Shown: piece after piece, positions 18,251-32,008 of the stretch | Numbering within the stretch: position 1 is the stretch's first letter | Layout: every line of letters starts with the position of its first letter | Assembly (NCBI GenBank): GCA_002914805.1 | Contig: JXTB01000035.1 | Location: 186,001-250,000, forward strand | Length of the DNA stretch: 64,000 bases | Source: Parasponia andersonii | Taxonomy: Eukaryota; Streptophyta; Magnoliopsida; Rosales; Cannabaceae | Direction: 5' to 3' | Position numbers and translations under genes: made by a program | The notes under the pieces: model-generated | The model's input: the letters and a program-made list of their open reading frames with translations, nothing else | Database searches by the model: none | Told to the model about the DNA's origin: nothing

Positions 18251-20545
18251 AATATGTTTATAAATTAATTTCTGTTTGTAAAAAAAAAAAATGAAAACTG
18301 CGTCTTTTTTCTTTATAGATGGAAATCATGCCTTTTCTCTTTTGCCGTCTTTTCTTTTCTTTTCTTTTTGTTTTGTCCTTTTTCCCTAAACCTTTTATTT
18401 TTATTTTGTATTTTATTCTAAAATATATTTTAGGTTTTTTTTTTTTTTTAGTTTTTAAAAGTTTCAATTTTCTCCCACTCATTTTAGTCCCAAATATTCC
18501 AAAAATTATTACAAGGGATTTTTTTCTTCTGTACAATTTCATACATAATCTAGAAAATGAAAACAAGTTTATTTTAAGAATTCAGGGGATATATCAGAAC
18601 ATTTTTTATTCTTATATGATAAATAATGGAGCCAATAAATGGGTAGATACGTAACAGGACAGATCTTGGCAGAGGAGAGTACCGGGGATATAGACATAGT
18701 CTTCAGGTGGACAGAAAATGGTCTCTTGGAATTTCTAAATGACGAAAATGTCCTTTCAGTGTCCAAGTTGTCTTCCAATTCAACGGTTCAAACCTCTCGC
18801 TTCGGTCTGACTTTTCTCCCACCTAGGCGAGTTGATTCGAATGTCAGCGGCAAAGTCTTTGACGGGAATGCTCTACACGCTGTGATAACATTACATATCA
18901 TTTTTGTTAAAATTTTCGAATATAAAATCAATTATTCTTAAAAAAAAAAGGGTCAAAGGCATTGTTTTAGGAAAGTTTCCTCTATTACGAGAAACAGAGA
19001 TGTTTATAATATGTGTCGGTCTATTGCAAACTAATTTATAATTCTAGATAGGGCATTATAAACGTACTTCAGATAAGGTTTTATTTTATTTATTTTTTGG
19101 TTTTTTGTGTTGTTCTGCCGAGATTATAGTAAGTTTTGATTTTACTAGTGCGGGACTTTGGTATTGGTGTCACTGTTGTTGTTGACAAATAAAGGTCTAG
19201 GTACTTAATAAATTAAATTTATAAAACCTTATTATTGTTTAAAAAGTAACATTTTAAGTGTTTGCTAAATTATATGTTATTATGCTATATCAGTTCCTAT
19301 TTATTATTAATGATATTGTAAGAAATTTTGTATGATAGCAACATAATTATCTTTGTAGCAGCATAATTATGTTACTGTGCTGTATCAATTACAGTTTATT
19401 ATTAATGATGTTAAAAGTGAGGTGTGTTTGCTGTGTGATGTATTAGGATGGAAATCTCATGGGTTTGTTTACAAGAGTTGTACACACTCTGGAAAATGTT
19501 AATATTAGTATAACGCTATTTTGTACACATTCTGGGAATGTTAATATCAGTATAAGCCTATAAGGCTATGGTATTGTATATTACAACAAAATTATAACGT
19601 TATTATCAGATTCCATGCATAATCAAAGACAACAATTTAATATTTCAAAGAAAAATGGAACAAAATACATATATAACCCAACTCGATATAATTTCACTTT
19701 CTCAATGGTCATAAATCTGCTAACTTCCCAACCCGCTTAAAGTCATCTATCAAGTCAATTAACTAACTCAAATAGTTAACACATTGAAGAGGGGAAAGCT
19801 CCTTTCCACTCTCTTATTTTGACTAAAACTCATATATAAACTTTACCATAATAACTCAAATTGTGATTATATTACAAAATATAATAAAAATCCACATACT
19901 ATATCGTGAAACATGACAAATAAAAAGAATAAAATTAACACTTCAAAAAAAAAAAAAAAAAGGAAGGAAATTGTTCGGAAAATGAACCATTTAAAGTAGA
20001 GTAGAAATTAGAAAGAGACATCCATAGAAATGGGCACCAATTAATCGACAACTTTTTTCATTTATAATTAATTAGATGACAACTCGACAAGACTAAAAAA
20101 CAACCATTTCGCCTTTTGCGCCTGTCATGGTCGGTTGTTGATTCGACTTGCCCAACTTAGGTTTGGAACAACTCGAATTAATTAGCTGCACCCATCCATC
20201 ACCTTAATAAACTTTTCCTACCAATTTGACACATGATGGTGGGTCCACCCTCTACACTGTCGCATTTTCAAATTGCAACTAAAGTTGAATACCCGTGTCA
20301 TTCACCAATTACGTACCAAATTTGGGCTCAAGTTGTAAATAAGAAAAGTTTTTATCACCCCCCATTACATTTTGGTTTTTCGGTTGTATTTTCTAAAAGT
20401 TTCTGTTCACTTGTATATCGAACAAAGATTTAATTGAAAATAAATAAATGCTAAAAATCAAGGAATCAAGTGCTCAAAAATCTCACGTAGTTCCTCCCAA
20501 ACACAGATTTCTTTTCCAATTTTTCTGAGAAAGTGATTCAGTTGG
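18251..20545. other. Spacer between FAP2-like promoter and GPA1 3' end
   Basis: No gene is supported. The left part should contain the FAP2-like promoter and the right part the GPA1 3' UTR. Imperfect short duplications are visible at about 19280-19410 (ATTATTAATGAT blocks) and at 19470-19560 (TGTACACA..CTGG.AATGTTAATAT twice). Confidence 0.55.
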
Positions 20546-21855
20546 TCACAACAAGCCAGCCTCAAAGAGGTTTCGCCGCCTCAATGTCTCATCTACAAGC
20601 TTGAAGGTCTTCTTGACAAGCTTTTGATCAAGGGCAGTGGTTCTGTAGATCTTAAAGACCCGGTCTACGCGATCAGGAGCAGTGCTCTGGAAGTACATTT
20701 CCTCGAATTTCTTCTTCACAAACCTGAAAATTAATGTAAAGATTTGAACTGATCATTTTAACTATCCAAGAAATGAAAAACACTTTTTCAAGGCTTTTAG
20801 AAACAAATAAATGAAACTGTTTTAGAATGAATCAGGATTTCCTGAAAGGGAAAATGGAGTTCTGTCTTCACAAACTAGATTTTTAGAACGAATCAAGATT
20901 TCCCAGAAGGAAAAAGCCAGTTTTATTTTCACGAACTAGTTGCTTGATATCATCGCCAGTCATAAGCCTCATTTCGGCATAGGTGTCTGTGTCTTGATAA
21001 ATTTTTGTCTTTCATCAAAAAGGGACAAGAAAGCCACAAAATTCTTACTCGTATGCATGCTCAATCTCTTGTTTTCCTGTCGACACCGACTGATAATCTT
21101 TGAACCACTCGCATGCATTTAGCGGCACCTGCGGAACAAAGGCGAAGGAGATCAGAAAACCAAAAGCAATAATAGTTCTTTAGAAGTGAACTGAAGTGGC
21201 ACTGTCTACTGCTTCTTACTTTTAGAACCTTCTTCTCAAATATATCAAACTTGTTTAGAAACAGCATGAAGGAAGTTTTCTGCACTCCGAAAATAAGAAA
21301 AGTCATTTGTTGTAAGAGAAAGACAATTGCCCCAGGAAAAGCCAATGACTATTTCTCCTATTGAAGAGAAGAAATAAAAACAAGTCTCTCAAACAGCCAC
21401 ACGTGCGTTGCACACATGCGAAGAAACACGTAAGCACAGCAGGGAAAGGAAAACCTCAAAACATGGTTGCTTCAGGACCCATTCGAAGAGTTCCTTTGTC
21501 TCCATCATTCGGTTTTTGTTGTCATCTTCAAAAAGTGTTTGATCATACCTGTAGGGAAATGTTCAATATCGAGAATGTCAGATAATTAAAAACGAGGCTC
21601 AACAGCTTTGTTGTAACATGCATTTGATTATGTGATACAGTAGTCTTACTCGCTAAGTGCAGCACAAAATATTACTGCTGTAACACCTTCAAATAGATGA
21701 ATCCATTTTCGTCTCTCATTTCTCTGGCCTCCAACATCAAATAGTCTGTATACTTCACCACTTTTCTTATTTTCTCCAACAGGACTGCTAAATCATAGTC
21801 ATCACTAGGTTGTTGTCAACTAAGATAGAATAACACGGGCTTTGAGCATAACACC

Positions 21856-21892
<37 letters not shown>

Positions 21893-24800
21893 CATACACC
21901 TAATATAGTAATACTTATATATGTATGCTTGGGTAATTTGAACAAAACAAATGGCTGCATGCAATTTCTTGTGAGCATTCTTGATTTGAATTGTACATGA
22001 TTACCAAATTCAGCTAACATGGGAAATGTTAGGGATACACGATTCACATCATAAGTTCAACAAAGCAACTAGCACAGTGGAAGTAATTAGAGGCCAGAAA
22101 AAAATCATGTTACACTTCAAAGAAAAATTTACCTGAACTGAATCTCCACAACACCAGTTGTACGTACTCTTGCATAGAGAACATCCTCCTGCAACACAAC
22201 ATACACCGAGTAACTCAATGAAAACTGGAAAGAACTACTAGTTTTCAGCTTCTTATAAATTTGGGGTAAAAGGTTAACTTCATTATATCCTATTCCAAAT
22301 TGTTTGTCACATATAATATTTTGACACCTACTATGTTAGAAAATTTTCGACTTAAATCATATGACTTATGCATGGGGAAATTGGATGCAAATGAAAGAAT
22401 CAGAAGATAAACAGATGATAAATGCCACAAAAAGAAGTTTGAGCTCATTTAAGTTCCTTGGTATGTAATTATTCACCACTCATAATATTTGGAAAGCAAG
22501 GGCCACCAAAATGTCACTAGCAGATGCTACTTACTATCTCTGAAAGGAGCATTAAAAAGTAAAGTCCATCCAAATCAGGAAGGCAACAATATAATTATAT
22601 GTTTGTACAAACAAAACTCAGAACACAATAGGAAAATATTTTCAAGAGAAATATAGGATGGGAAAAAACATAACATAAAATACATAATCTGCCTTCAAAA
22701 TCTGAGAAGGAACAAAATAAATAGTAAAATTCAAGTAAATCTGACATTCAAATCACCCAGGGCGGGTAAAAGAGACAAATGAAGGAGGTCCTACTCCTTT
22801 GTGTACAGATTGTGTATTGTTACCATATTATTTTCTGCAATTCATCATATTGGGGCATATCCCAAAAACTAACTTTTGACAACAATGTAGATCTCAAATG
22901 CCTGCACTTTCCCCTAGAAAAGGAAACAAGGAACAGTAGGTACCTTCGTTGGAACATAATTTGATTCCGACAATCTTTGCAGATTTTCCATGAAATAGTG
23001 TGCACAGTCGGGAACTTGGAGTTCATTGCCTCGAGCACAGGTTTCCTACAATGGTAAAATAACATAGATTCATAAAATAATTCATTTAAAGCGCAGGAAT
23101 AAACACACCAATGAGATGACCAAGTGACTAGACTTATTAAAAGCATTTGGACTGGTGTGACCAATCGAAATATGTCATTTCATGAAGCACAGGTACCTGG
23201 ATTGCTGGATCTTTCCACAAAGTCTCTATGTCCTGTGCAAGCTCTTTGGTGAGACATGGATATTCCAACCTGCCTCCAATTTCTGATAGTTTTTCCCCAA
23301 TTTCCTAATAAAGAATGTAAATTCTTTGAATACAAGTAAGAAAAATCAGAATAGCAAAATTCTCATGTTTGCATGTGGAAATGGTTGTGTTCAGACACTG
23401 GAGGCCATCTGAACCAAAGTTCTCTTCAATATAATTTTAACTATATTAAATGACAATACCTGAAAGGCATCATAATTGTCAAAGAAAGAATGAATTCAAA
23501 CCTTGTTATCACTCGATAAAACATACTTCGACGAATCTTTGTCACTCTGAGCAAGCTCCTTTGATCCATCATGCAATAACTGCTCAACCACATTGGATAC
23601 ATAATGATACAAGAACTACAATAAGGTCATTTTAGTCTCAAGACAACTACTACGACTCTTTCGAGAAAACCACTAAACCACTAAACTATGTACTCATCAT
23701 ATAATGCAGAAAGGGAAATAACACAATTTGCCACACAAACCACTAAACTATGTACTCATCATATAATGCAGAAAGGGAAATAACCAACACACCCTTTCAA
23801 GTTTTGCGTACTTTTATGGTCTGATATACATTGGCATGGATGACAGAGATGTAGCCCTTGAGCTCTGACTCATCAAAGCCAGTTTGGAACAAAAGTTTTA
23901 TCTGCGTACAAATGATGATTGATTGGAATATAAATAATTGCATTATCTGTAAAGATTATATTTTTATTTCAAAGAGCAACAAATACAAAGTCTTGCCTGC
24001 TTAAAAATTGTGGACTTGCCTGATTCACCAGCACCTAAAGAAAATGATTGATAACATTAGTTGAGATCAAACCAAGTAGTGGAAAAAATGCTAAATAATT
24101 AAAAAAAAAATTTAGGAAAAAAAAAAAAAAAGAAGAAGAAGAAGAAGAAGAAGAAAACCCTGCAATATTGCAAAAACCAATAATAACATATAAGACTATA
24201 GGAAACATGCTATCAGAATTCAGAACCAAGTAAATCAACTATAGTTTTTTATCCATATAAACTCAATGCTCCTTAATTCCTTTTCAGCTTAGAGAAAGAA
24301 TATGCCACTAAATCAAAGCATATTCAAGTCCAAGATTTAAAGCTTAGCACCTAATCCAAATTACCCCAAAATTGCACACCTTAGCAACGAAAGAAAGATT
24401 TTTTCAATCCTATGCAAGATTGAACAGTTAATCAGTTGTTAGCTGTTACATTCTATTTCAATGACTCAACTAATGCACTAATATTGAATAATGAGGTATA
24501 ACCTTCCAGACAGCCAAAAAAGACAAACACGAAAAATGACAGAATATGACAAAACATGGCAAGCAAATTACGAAGACACAGAAGCCAACTATCATTTAAT
24601 ATGCTTAAACAGATTATAGATTTCGGATGTACAAGAATAAATCTATGAGAAAGGCAATTCCAAACAATTTATATTGTTCTTCCCCAAAAGTGGACAATGA
24701 GATACTGCTTTCCCACACTTCGATCATAAAATACAGTTCTCATACTCAACAAGCTCAAACTTCACACATCAACAATATAATGAGAAACCAATTGGAGTAT

Positions 24801-25123
24801 ACGTACCAAGCAACAAAAGTTTCTGAATATGCTTTTCAGCTTTTGTCTCTTGTTCAATCCGCCTTTCAATTTCTGCAGTCTGGAAAAGCATACAGCAACA
24901 AGAAAGTTAGGGCATAATACAGCAACAAGTAGAAAGAGGAAGAAAATGCACAATCATAGAGTTATTACTCGTACAAACAGAAACAAATGCAGAGTCACGG
25001 AAATGGCAACAAGTAAAACCGCCAAACTATAATTGTTCCCCCTTATCAAGAATTACTCACTTGTGCATTCTCTTCAGCATCCGCTTGGTTGTAATGACGG
25101 TTTCTGCTGCAGAGTAAGCCCAT
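20546..25123 (-). CDS. GPA1: Heterotrimeric G-protein alpha subunit
   Basis: This is a GTP-binding switch of the plasma-membrane Galpha-beta-gamma complex. Plant GPA1 self-exchanges nucleotide and is held in check by RGS proteins. The 13 coding exons are 25061-25123, 24807-24879, 23997-24034, 23812-23901, 23502-23579, 23197-23304, 22944-23045, 22133-22188, 21650-21784, 21455-21548, 21220-21279, 21049-21128 and 20546-20723, giving 384 aa, the normal plant length. MGLLCS carries the myristoylation Gly2 and palmitoylation Cys5. The P-loop GAGESGKST is at 46-54, switch [15 protein letters not shown] at about 189-202, switch II DVGGQ with catalytic Gln223, NKFD at 288-291, and the TTALD guanine-ring loop at about 354-358. 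The helical domain lies between the P-loop and switch I. The C-terminus EAGLL lacks the Cys modified by pertussis toxin, as in other plants. All introns are GT-AG except the one at 23902-23996, which is GC-AG. All motifs are intact. Confidence 0.98.
21858..21888. repeat. (AT)n microsatellite in a GPA1 intron
   Basis: A clean AT dinucleotide run lies in the intron between the exons at 21650-21784 and 22133-22188. No other function is visible. Confidence 0.95.
23675..23784. repeat. Exact 48-bp direct duplication in a GPA1 intron
   Basis: The 48 bases at 23675-23722 (starting AAACCACTAAACTATG, ending GGAAATAAC) recur without a visible difference at 23737-23784, a period of 62. The copies lie in the intron between exons 23502-23579 and 23812-23901, close to the acceptor side of neither. 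The lack of divergence points to a recent slippage event. Confidence 0.9.
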
Positions 25124-26210
25124 ATTTTGTATTAAAACACACAGCATAGAAGTTGCACCTTATCAAGCTCAACCACTTCTCAAATAAGCCTTCAATTCCC
25201 TTCCATATTGTTCACTCAAAACATGTTCGAATCCACCTAAACACGATAGCGGAGATTGTCAGGCCAATAAAGATGAGCTACATGTCCTTAACACAATACC
25301 TCAATCCACAAAATAATACTCAATGGAATTAGAAATAAAGCAGTTAACTCTTTAGATTTTTATCTAATGCAAAAAGAACAAAGCAATTGACAAGATGAAG
25401 AAAACAACGTTGTTTGATATTTTCATCTAGAGGAGCAGAATCTAAACATTGCTTTAAGTAAATAAAGCAACACATCACGGCACGAAATGTAACAAGAAAT
25501 TTAAACACAAATGGAGAATAATGCAAACAATTAATGGCCCATAAGTTCACATAATGAATGCACATTAAAAACCTATACAGTAGTGTAAACAAACTTCAGC
25601 ATTATGCTATTCGCCCATAATTGAGCAAGTCCTTAAAATAAACATATGATGACACAAGCTGTGACTGAGTAAACACATGAATGAACAGATTTATGTATTA
25701 GCTTCCCACTTACAAACAAACAGTCAATTACCCAGAACTTTTATAGGGAATTAATCTCGGAAATCACCATCTTGGGATAACACCTTTGAAAATTCAACTT
25801 TGAAAATTCAACTATGTTACTTAATAATCACCAGAAAAAAAAAAAAAAAAACCCATTAACGATCTTCACCTTTACCCATCAATAAACTCCGAAAATAACA
25901 TCAACTCATTAAAGCAACTCATGAAAAAGACATACCCAAAGGCTATTCAACCAAACCCAGTAACTAAATTTCTCTAAAAAAACAAGCTGTGCACGAAAGA
26001 CGAAGAAGAAGAAAGAGGAGGTCAATTACAGAGATCTCAACACAAAAACTTGAAGCGAACAAAGAGGAGGAGGAAGATCTAGAGCGAGAAAATGAAATGG
26101 GTTACACCCAGAAAACACAGCAGAAAGTTGAGTGAGCTTACTTACTTACCTGACAAAAACCAAAAAAGAGGGTTAGACTAAGAATTTGTGTAGTGTAAAG
26201 GGGGTGCCGC
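25124..26210 (-). other. GPA1 leader with probable 5' UTR intron
   Basis: On the minus strand a strong donor (TTTGTCAG followed by GTAAGTAAG) lies at about 26150, and a plausible acceptor (CGTGTTTAG) near 25238, suggesting a ~0.9-kb leader intron. The remaining leader (25124-25237) contains upstream ATGs. Two open tiny frames that stop at once (MF, MEGN), and one at 25145-25147 is in frame with the GPA1 start 24 bases later. The donor is clear; the acceptor is a guess. Confidence 0.5.
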
Positions 26211-28029
26211 TAGATTTGGCGGAATTGCCAAAAATATGTATGAAGCAGCTATAGACAGCAATTGCTGGTTGGATATTATTACTAATTTTTCATATGTATT
26301 TTTAATAAAAATCAATGTCGTTTCTTTAGGACAGAAAACATGTTTATATATAAGATAATATAATTTAATTGTGTTTTATATATATAGGTATTTTGAGTGA
26401 GAAATGGACATCGAAAGTGTTGGCTAAAAATCTGGAAAGAGAGAAGAAAAAAGAAAGAGCGCCGAAAGCTGCACGGTCTATTCCTCTCTCTTCAGTCAAA
26501 GTTTGTAAAAGTCTGACCCAAATATTTAAATTGTATATCAATATTGATAATTTTGTGTTTTTATTATTTTCTTAATAAATTACCAAAAACGAATATAAAT
26601 GTAAATTAATGTGATAATTAATGTAATGTAATAGTGTGTCTCTTGGACAAATACAAGCTCCATGACCATATACGGCGTGGACTGGACTGTACTCTCTGTT
26701 AAAGTCTCTTGATATCTTTCTCACACTTGCGACTAAAAGCGATGGGCCATGATTCTTGTGGACTCGTAACTCACTCATCAATATTTACCAATATTTTTTT
26801 TCTCTACTTTTTTTTTTTTGTTTCTATTAGTTATATAGTGAGCATATTTAAAAAAAAAAAAAAAAAAAAAACCAAGAATGTTAAACTTTATCACAAATTT
26901 TCAATCCCTAGTGTGATACTAACTCAAGAATAAACAAAATTCGACCTCTAAGGCACTAACTAGAGGGAGGGGAAAAAATTCCTATTTTTAGTCCTAATTC
27001 AATCTCCAAAGTTTAAGTAACTAGATCAAAACTTTTGGAAAAAAAAAAGTTATTAATCGCTTTCAATCGTGCAAGAATAACCTAAATACTATTTTGGTCC
27101 CAAAATTCCAAAATATCTTAGACTTGGTTTATGAAGTATATATTTTTCCGAATTTGATTCATAAATTGGCAATGCATTCGGCTATCTTGACTACGTGATA
27201 TTTGAATGATAGCATAATGTGACATCTGAATGATTCAATTATCAAACCAAGACACAAACACAGTATTATACTAATTCAAAAAGAGGAAAATATATATATA
27301 TATATATATGTATAGTGTTACATGTTTTGTGTATTTTATTTTCTTAAATGAAATGGAAGGTGAAGATTTTTTTTACCAAATTCTTGAGAAGATCCAATCA
27401 TTTTTTTCATTTTTAAAAATAAAAAACACAAAATATAAGTGTATCCAAACAAGTCCAAAATTATATTTTTATAATTATTTTTCTTTTTATCTTTGTAAGA
27501 TTATTCTCTAACGTGCTATACATACCTATATATGTTTTTAGGTTAGTTTTCATCTTTTTATTAGTAGTTGTTAAATGTTACATCCCTAGTTATTTGCATT
27601 CTAATTTGAGGGAGACCACGGTAAGACCTTCATCTTTTCCAACTCTGGGAACTTTTTATTGAACTTTTTTACTTCAACACACATAGAATTTTAAATGACT
27701 AGCCTTTTGCTACGTATCGATTTCCAAATGCAGGTTCTCTTTTCCAAATGATATATTAGATGTATTTTTATCATCAATCTAATGATTCACTCCTCTCCTG
27801 CTAATTACTTTTAATAATCTCTCACATTCCCATTTATTCATATTCCACTTATTAATCACAATCCACGTAAAGCCAAATTTGAATAAATTGAACTTGAGGG
27901 GGGGAAAAAATCCTTGACAAACCTAATGAATGATTATTTTGCTCACAGATCAAGTACTTTTGTGCTTAAGTATTTGTGAAAACTTCAAGCATGTGTGTTT
28001 TTTTGACTATTTTTGTGACTATGATGTAG
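26211..28029. other. Spacer upstream of GPA1
   Basis: AT-rich DNA with poly-A/T runs and a (TA)n run near 27292-27310. The first few hundred bases would contain the GPA1 promoter. No gene or recognisable transposon is seen. Confidence 0.55.
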
Positions 28030-29205
28030 GAAAGTGAGAAAATGAGACTTCATAGAAATTTAGCACAAAAAATTAGAGAATCATGCAGCCACAGTCGAGA
28101 GGGTTGCGTGGCCGTGCACACCCCGCTCGTGCAGCTGTGCCACACTAAAGCATCTGTTTCGATTAGCACCGGAGAGCATAGTACAGCCGCACAAGAACAA
28201 TAGCGTGGCCGCGCCATACCTCTACTTAGAAGAACCTTCAATGGTTGATTTTGCCCTTGACTCAGAATGAATGGCCAGATTTTGGCCAATATGAAATGCC
28301 TTGCATAGCCACAAAATCCATAAAAATAGAGGGGAGGAGGCACACCTTCTAAGGAAGATTTTGAAGGCAGCGATTTTTTTAGAGTGAGAAGTTTGGAGGA
28401 GAAGATATTTCAGATTTCCACCTTGGAAATCATCTCCATCACAGTTTCTTCTCTCTCATTACTTTATCTTGATTTAAAATTAGTATTTGTGGATATTGTC
28501 TTTCATACCATTTTAGCTATAGATTTGTATACGCTTGGTTAGATTTTTATTTTAGGGCTTAATATAACTCTATTTGCAATATGTTTAGACTATTTAGTTA
28601 GTTGTTAACGAAATTCCAATTCAATTGATTTATATTTCTCTGTACTTAATGTTTATAATTTGTTGAGAAATGAATTAGTTAAATTAGATTTATGAACTTT
28701 AATATTCAGGAGAGATTAATTCATTTATTGGAATGTTGTTAAGTTTCAGGCCAATAACACTTTGATGATCAATATAAAGGTTGGTTAATGAGTATGTTGG
28801 TAAGCAACTTATACAGGGATATTAACTTGACTATTTATGCATAAGATCTCATTTTACTATTGAAAAAGGTAACGAGGTTAATTTTTATCTCCTGACTAAT
28901 GAATTGAAGGGAAGAAGTTAACAATTTCTGAATAAGAATAACATATGATGAATAGCGTGAAATCAAGATCATAGAATTCTTTGGTTATATAGATTTTTCA
29001 TTTGTGAAATTATCTCTTTTTATTATTATTTTATCTATTTTTTAAATTAATTTTGCTAGTTTAATCTTCTTTATTTCTCGTAATTAATTCAAAATTGAGT
29101 TTGGCTAGAAAAAAATAGGTTGCAAAAACTCATAGTACTTAGCGTGAATTTGAAAACCAATCCTTCTAGAATAATATTCTGTGCACGACCTATACGTTTA
29201 TAGTT
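28030..29205. repeat. Probable degenerate LTR-retrotransposon remnant
   Basis: A GC-richer patch at about 28080-28240 stands out in AT-rich DNA and contains repeated GTGGCCG and GCAGC/GCACA words of the kind seen in Ty3/Gypsy LTRs. It is followed by a long T-rich stretch that ends in a phrase resembling plant LTR 3' ends (CTGTGCACGACC near 29180). No coding domain, PBS or partner LTR is visible, so this is a tentative family call. It is clearly broken or a solo fragment. Confidence 0.35.
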
Positions 29206-31225
29206 TATATATATATATATATAAAAATACGGATTGGTGCCCTATATATATTATATATACATAGCGCGTATGTTGTGAACAGTACCATAAAAGAGTCTTT
29301 GTAAAACATTTGTTACAACTTAAGAAATCAATGATAAAGTCCCACCATTTAGATGATTTCATTGAAAAATTTTCCTATATGAATGGGTGAAATGTCGAGG
29401 GTGATTTTGCGTTCTTGGCAATGACTTCAAAATCAAAGACTTTGTCCTTTAATTTTCTTCAATAATTTATTCCCAGAAAACCATTTGTAACAGTTTATTT
29501 GCGGATGAAAAATTTTACTTAAAAGACACTAAGACAGTGTTATAATTAGTCAATCAGGACCTTTAACTTCTTCTCTTGTAGTTGTTCGTCTGCTTAGTGA
29601 TTTACTTCTTGGTCATATTTCTTTTCCCTTGAAGATGTTTTCTGATTATGAATTGTAATCTATTTTTTTCTCTTGCTGATTGTCCGGTTATATAAGGGTT
29701 TCTCTCTAGGATCATATTCTTGCTGCAGTTTGTTCAAAGTTATTATTTAGGGAAAGGAAAAAAAAAAAAAAACTAGGGGAGATCATTCTTTCCTTTCTTT
29801 ATTGATATATTTTTTTCTAAAGCTAGTTATGGGTAATATTTATTAAGTGAGGCGAGGTCTATTACAAACATTCCTCGATTTTGATCACCATTGATTTTTA
29901 TTTAGTGGCCAAAAAAAACAAAACAAAACTAGGTAGGAACAAAAATCGAGATCCTACTATAGCTTGTCCCATTAATTAGTTTAAAGACAATGGAAAAGGG
30001 GTTAAATGGCACCATTGGTCCCTTAATTAATTATTATTTTGGTAAATTAGTCCCAAATTTTTTTTTTGTGGTATTTAAATATCTAATATTTTTCTTCGTA
30101 TTCTATCCAAAATTCTGTTAGAATTTATTTAAATGGAGTCACTCGTCTCTATTATTTCTGTTATTTAGCAATTTGATATTTTTATTTTATTATTATTTTT
30201 TTTTACATTCATATATCCGATCAAGATTGCACCTACCAATTTTTAAAAAAATTAGAAATCAAAGACGAATAACAAAAAAAATAGTTTATCTAAGAATAAA
30301 ATTAAAAACAAAATCACACTAACAAACTGTAATTTTTGTCAAACTATAGTAACTTTTATGGCAAAAAATAATTACCATATCATTTTTAAAATTGAAAAAG
30401 ATTTTATATACACCATTTTCTATTAGTCAAATTTAATTGAAAATTTATGATATCCATTAAAGTTTTATTAAATTATGAATTTTTGTGTGGGTTTTGACTA
30501 CCACAAAGAGTTAACCGCAAAATTGAAATAATCTCTATAAAAGACAACTAGTTTATGGAAGAAAAAATAATTATCTATCATTAGAAGAAAAGATAATTAC
30601 CAATTACTATGTAGTTACCAAATTTCTATATTATATTTTGGTTTATTATATAGTTTCTAAGTCACAAAATTAGGAAAGCTAAGTCACATTCATCTATATA
30701 AAGGAGTTCAATTTTATTATTCTACAGACTGAAAGAATATTCAAATTAGTATACAGAAAATACTATATAGAGCTCTTACCTTGAAACTCTACGTTCTTTT
30801 ATAGTGGAAAATCATTGTGGACGTAGACCATCTTTTTTAAGACTGAATTACGTTAATTTCTCATATTCTTTACTATTTATTGTAATTTTACTATTATTCG
30901 TAGTCGAATTCCAACTGAAAAATTCAACTTATCAATAGTTATATTTCATTTATATTGAGTTATATACGACCCACGCAAAAAAATCATCAACAATTATTAT
31001 AAAAAAATGTTAATTATTTACCCACACAATATAACAAATAAATGTGGACATTTTTTTTATAGAGTTTTCCATTCTTTTTACGTTGCTCTTAAAAAAAATA
31101 ACTAATTGTTTACATGTACAAATATCATAGTTATGTCTAGAGATTTTATAGATTTTATTTTTTGCCAAGCAGTTTCTTTATTTTTTTTAGGAGATGTCAT
31201 TTAATTTTGACAAGAATTAGAGAGC

Positions 31226-31228
<3 letters not shown>

Positions 31229-31268
<40 letters not shown>
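31229..31268. repeat. (TA)20 microsatellite
   Basis: An uninterrupted TA dinucleotide tract of about 20 units in intergenic DNA. Confidence 0.95.
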
Positions 31269-31270
<2 letters not shown>

Positions 31271-32005
31271 TATGTGAGCATAGATGCAATTTTTTAATTG
31301 AAAATATGAATGAAAAAAAAGGATCGAATTTCTATACCGTTTAAATAATATGAATCAATTTAAATAATATGAATCAATGCCGCAAAATCTCTCTTCTTGT
31401 TTTAGTGAATTTTAACGGAACATTACATATAATATGCTAAAAAGACTAATAGTGTTAAAAAGAAAAATATTATATACTAAAATGCTATAAAAAAATAAAA
31501 ACTAATATACTAAAATTGTAATATATTGGAAAACAATAGTGCTATTTACGCAAAAAGAAGAGTAGAACATATTTGACATTTTTACCCTTTTAGAGGTGTG
31601 GGTTTCTTGAAAACCCAAATTTGGAGCTCCAAACTATCTCAATCTACTAATCGAGTCTTATCGCTGTCTTTATTCTCTTTACTAGATAATTCAAGCATCA
31701 ACTTTAAAATATTTTGAAAATAAGAGACCAAAACAATATTTAGATTATTTCTCAACGACTGAAAGATAGTATTACCCCAAACAGAATTAAAAATTGCTCA
31801 TTCCAACGCATGTGTTTTTACCTTTGAAACTTAGCGGTGTTCTTTGTATTTTCAACTTTCAAGACAAAGACCCTTTTTCTTTTTTAATATAAGAACGTCA
31901 TACGGTATAATTGGCAAATTGCAAAATTCGTTGTGGTTAAAAAATGATACATCGTTTCATTACAAGCCCATCACCAGACAACGTTGCTGTCGTTATTATA
32001 ATGAA

Positions 32006-32008
<3 letters not shown>

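Noticed and set aside
18258-18654. Overlapping open frames on both strands
   Set aside because: Lys/Phe-rich low-complexity translations of A/T runs with no similarity to known proteins.
28050-28343. A 97-codon minus-strand open frame with many Cys
   Set aside because: No domain, no splice partners and no start context. It falls in a probable LTR fragment.
29687-29703. TATA-like motif TTATATAAGGGTTTCTC as a gene promoter
   Set aside because: No open frame or exon-like structure follows within several hundred bases. It may be an LTR relic.
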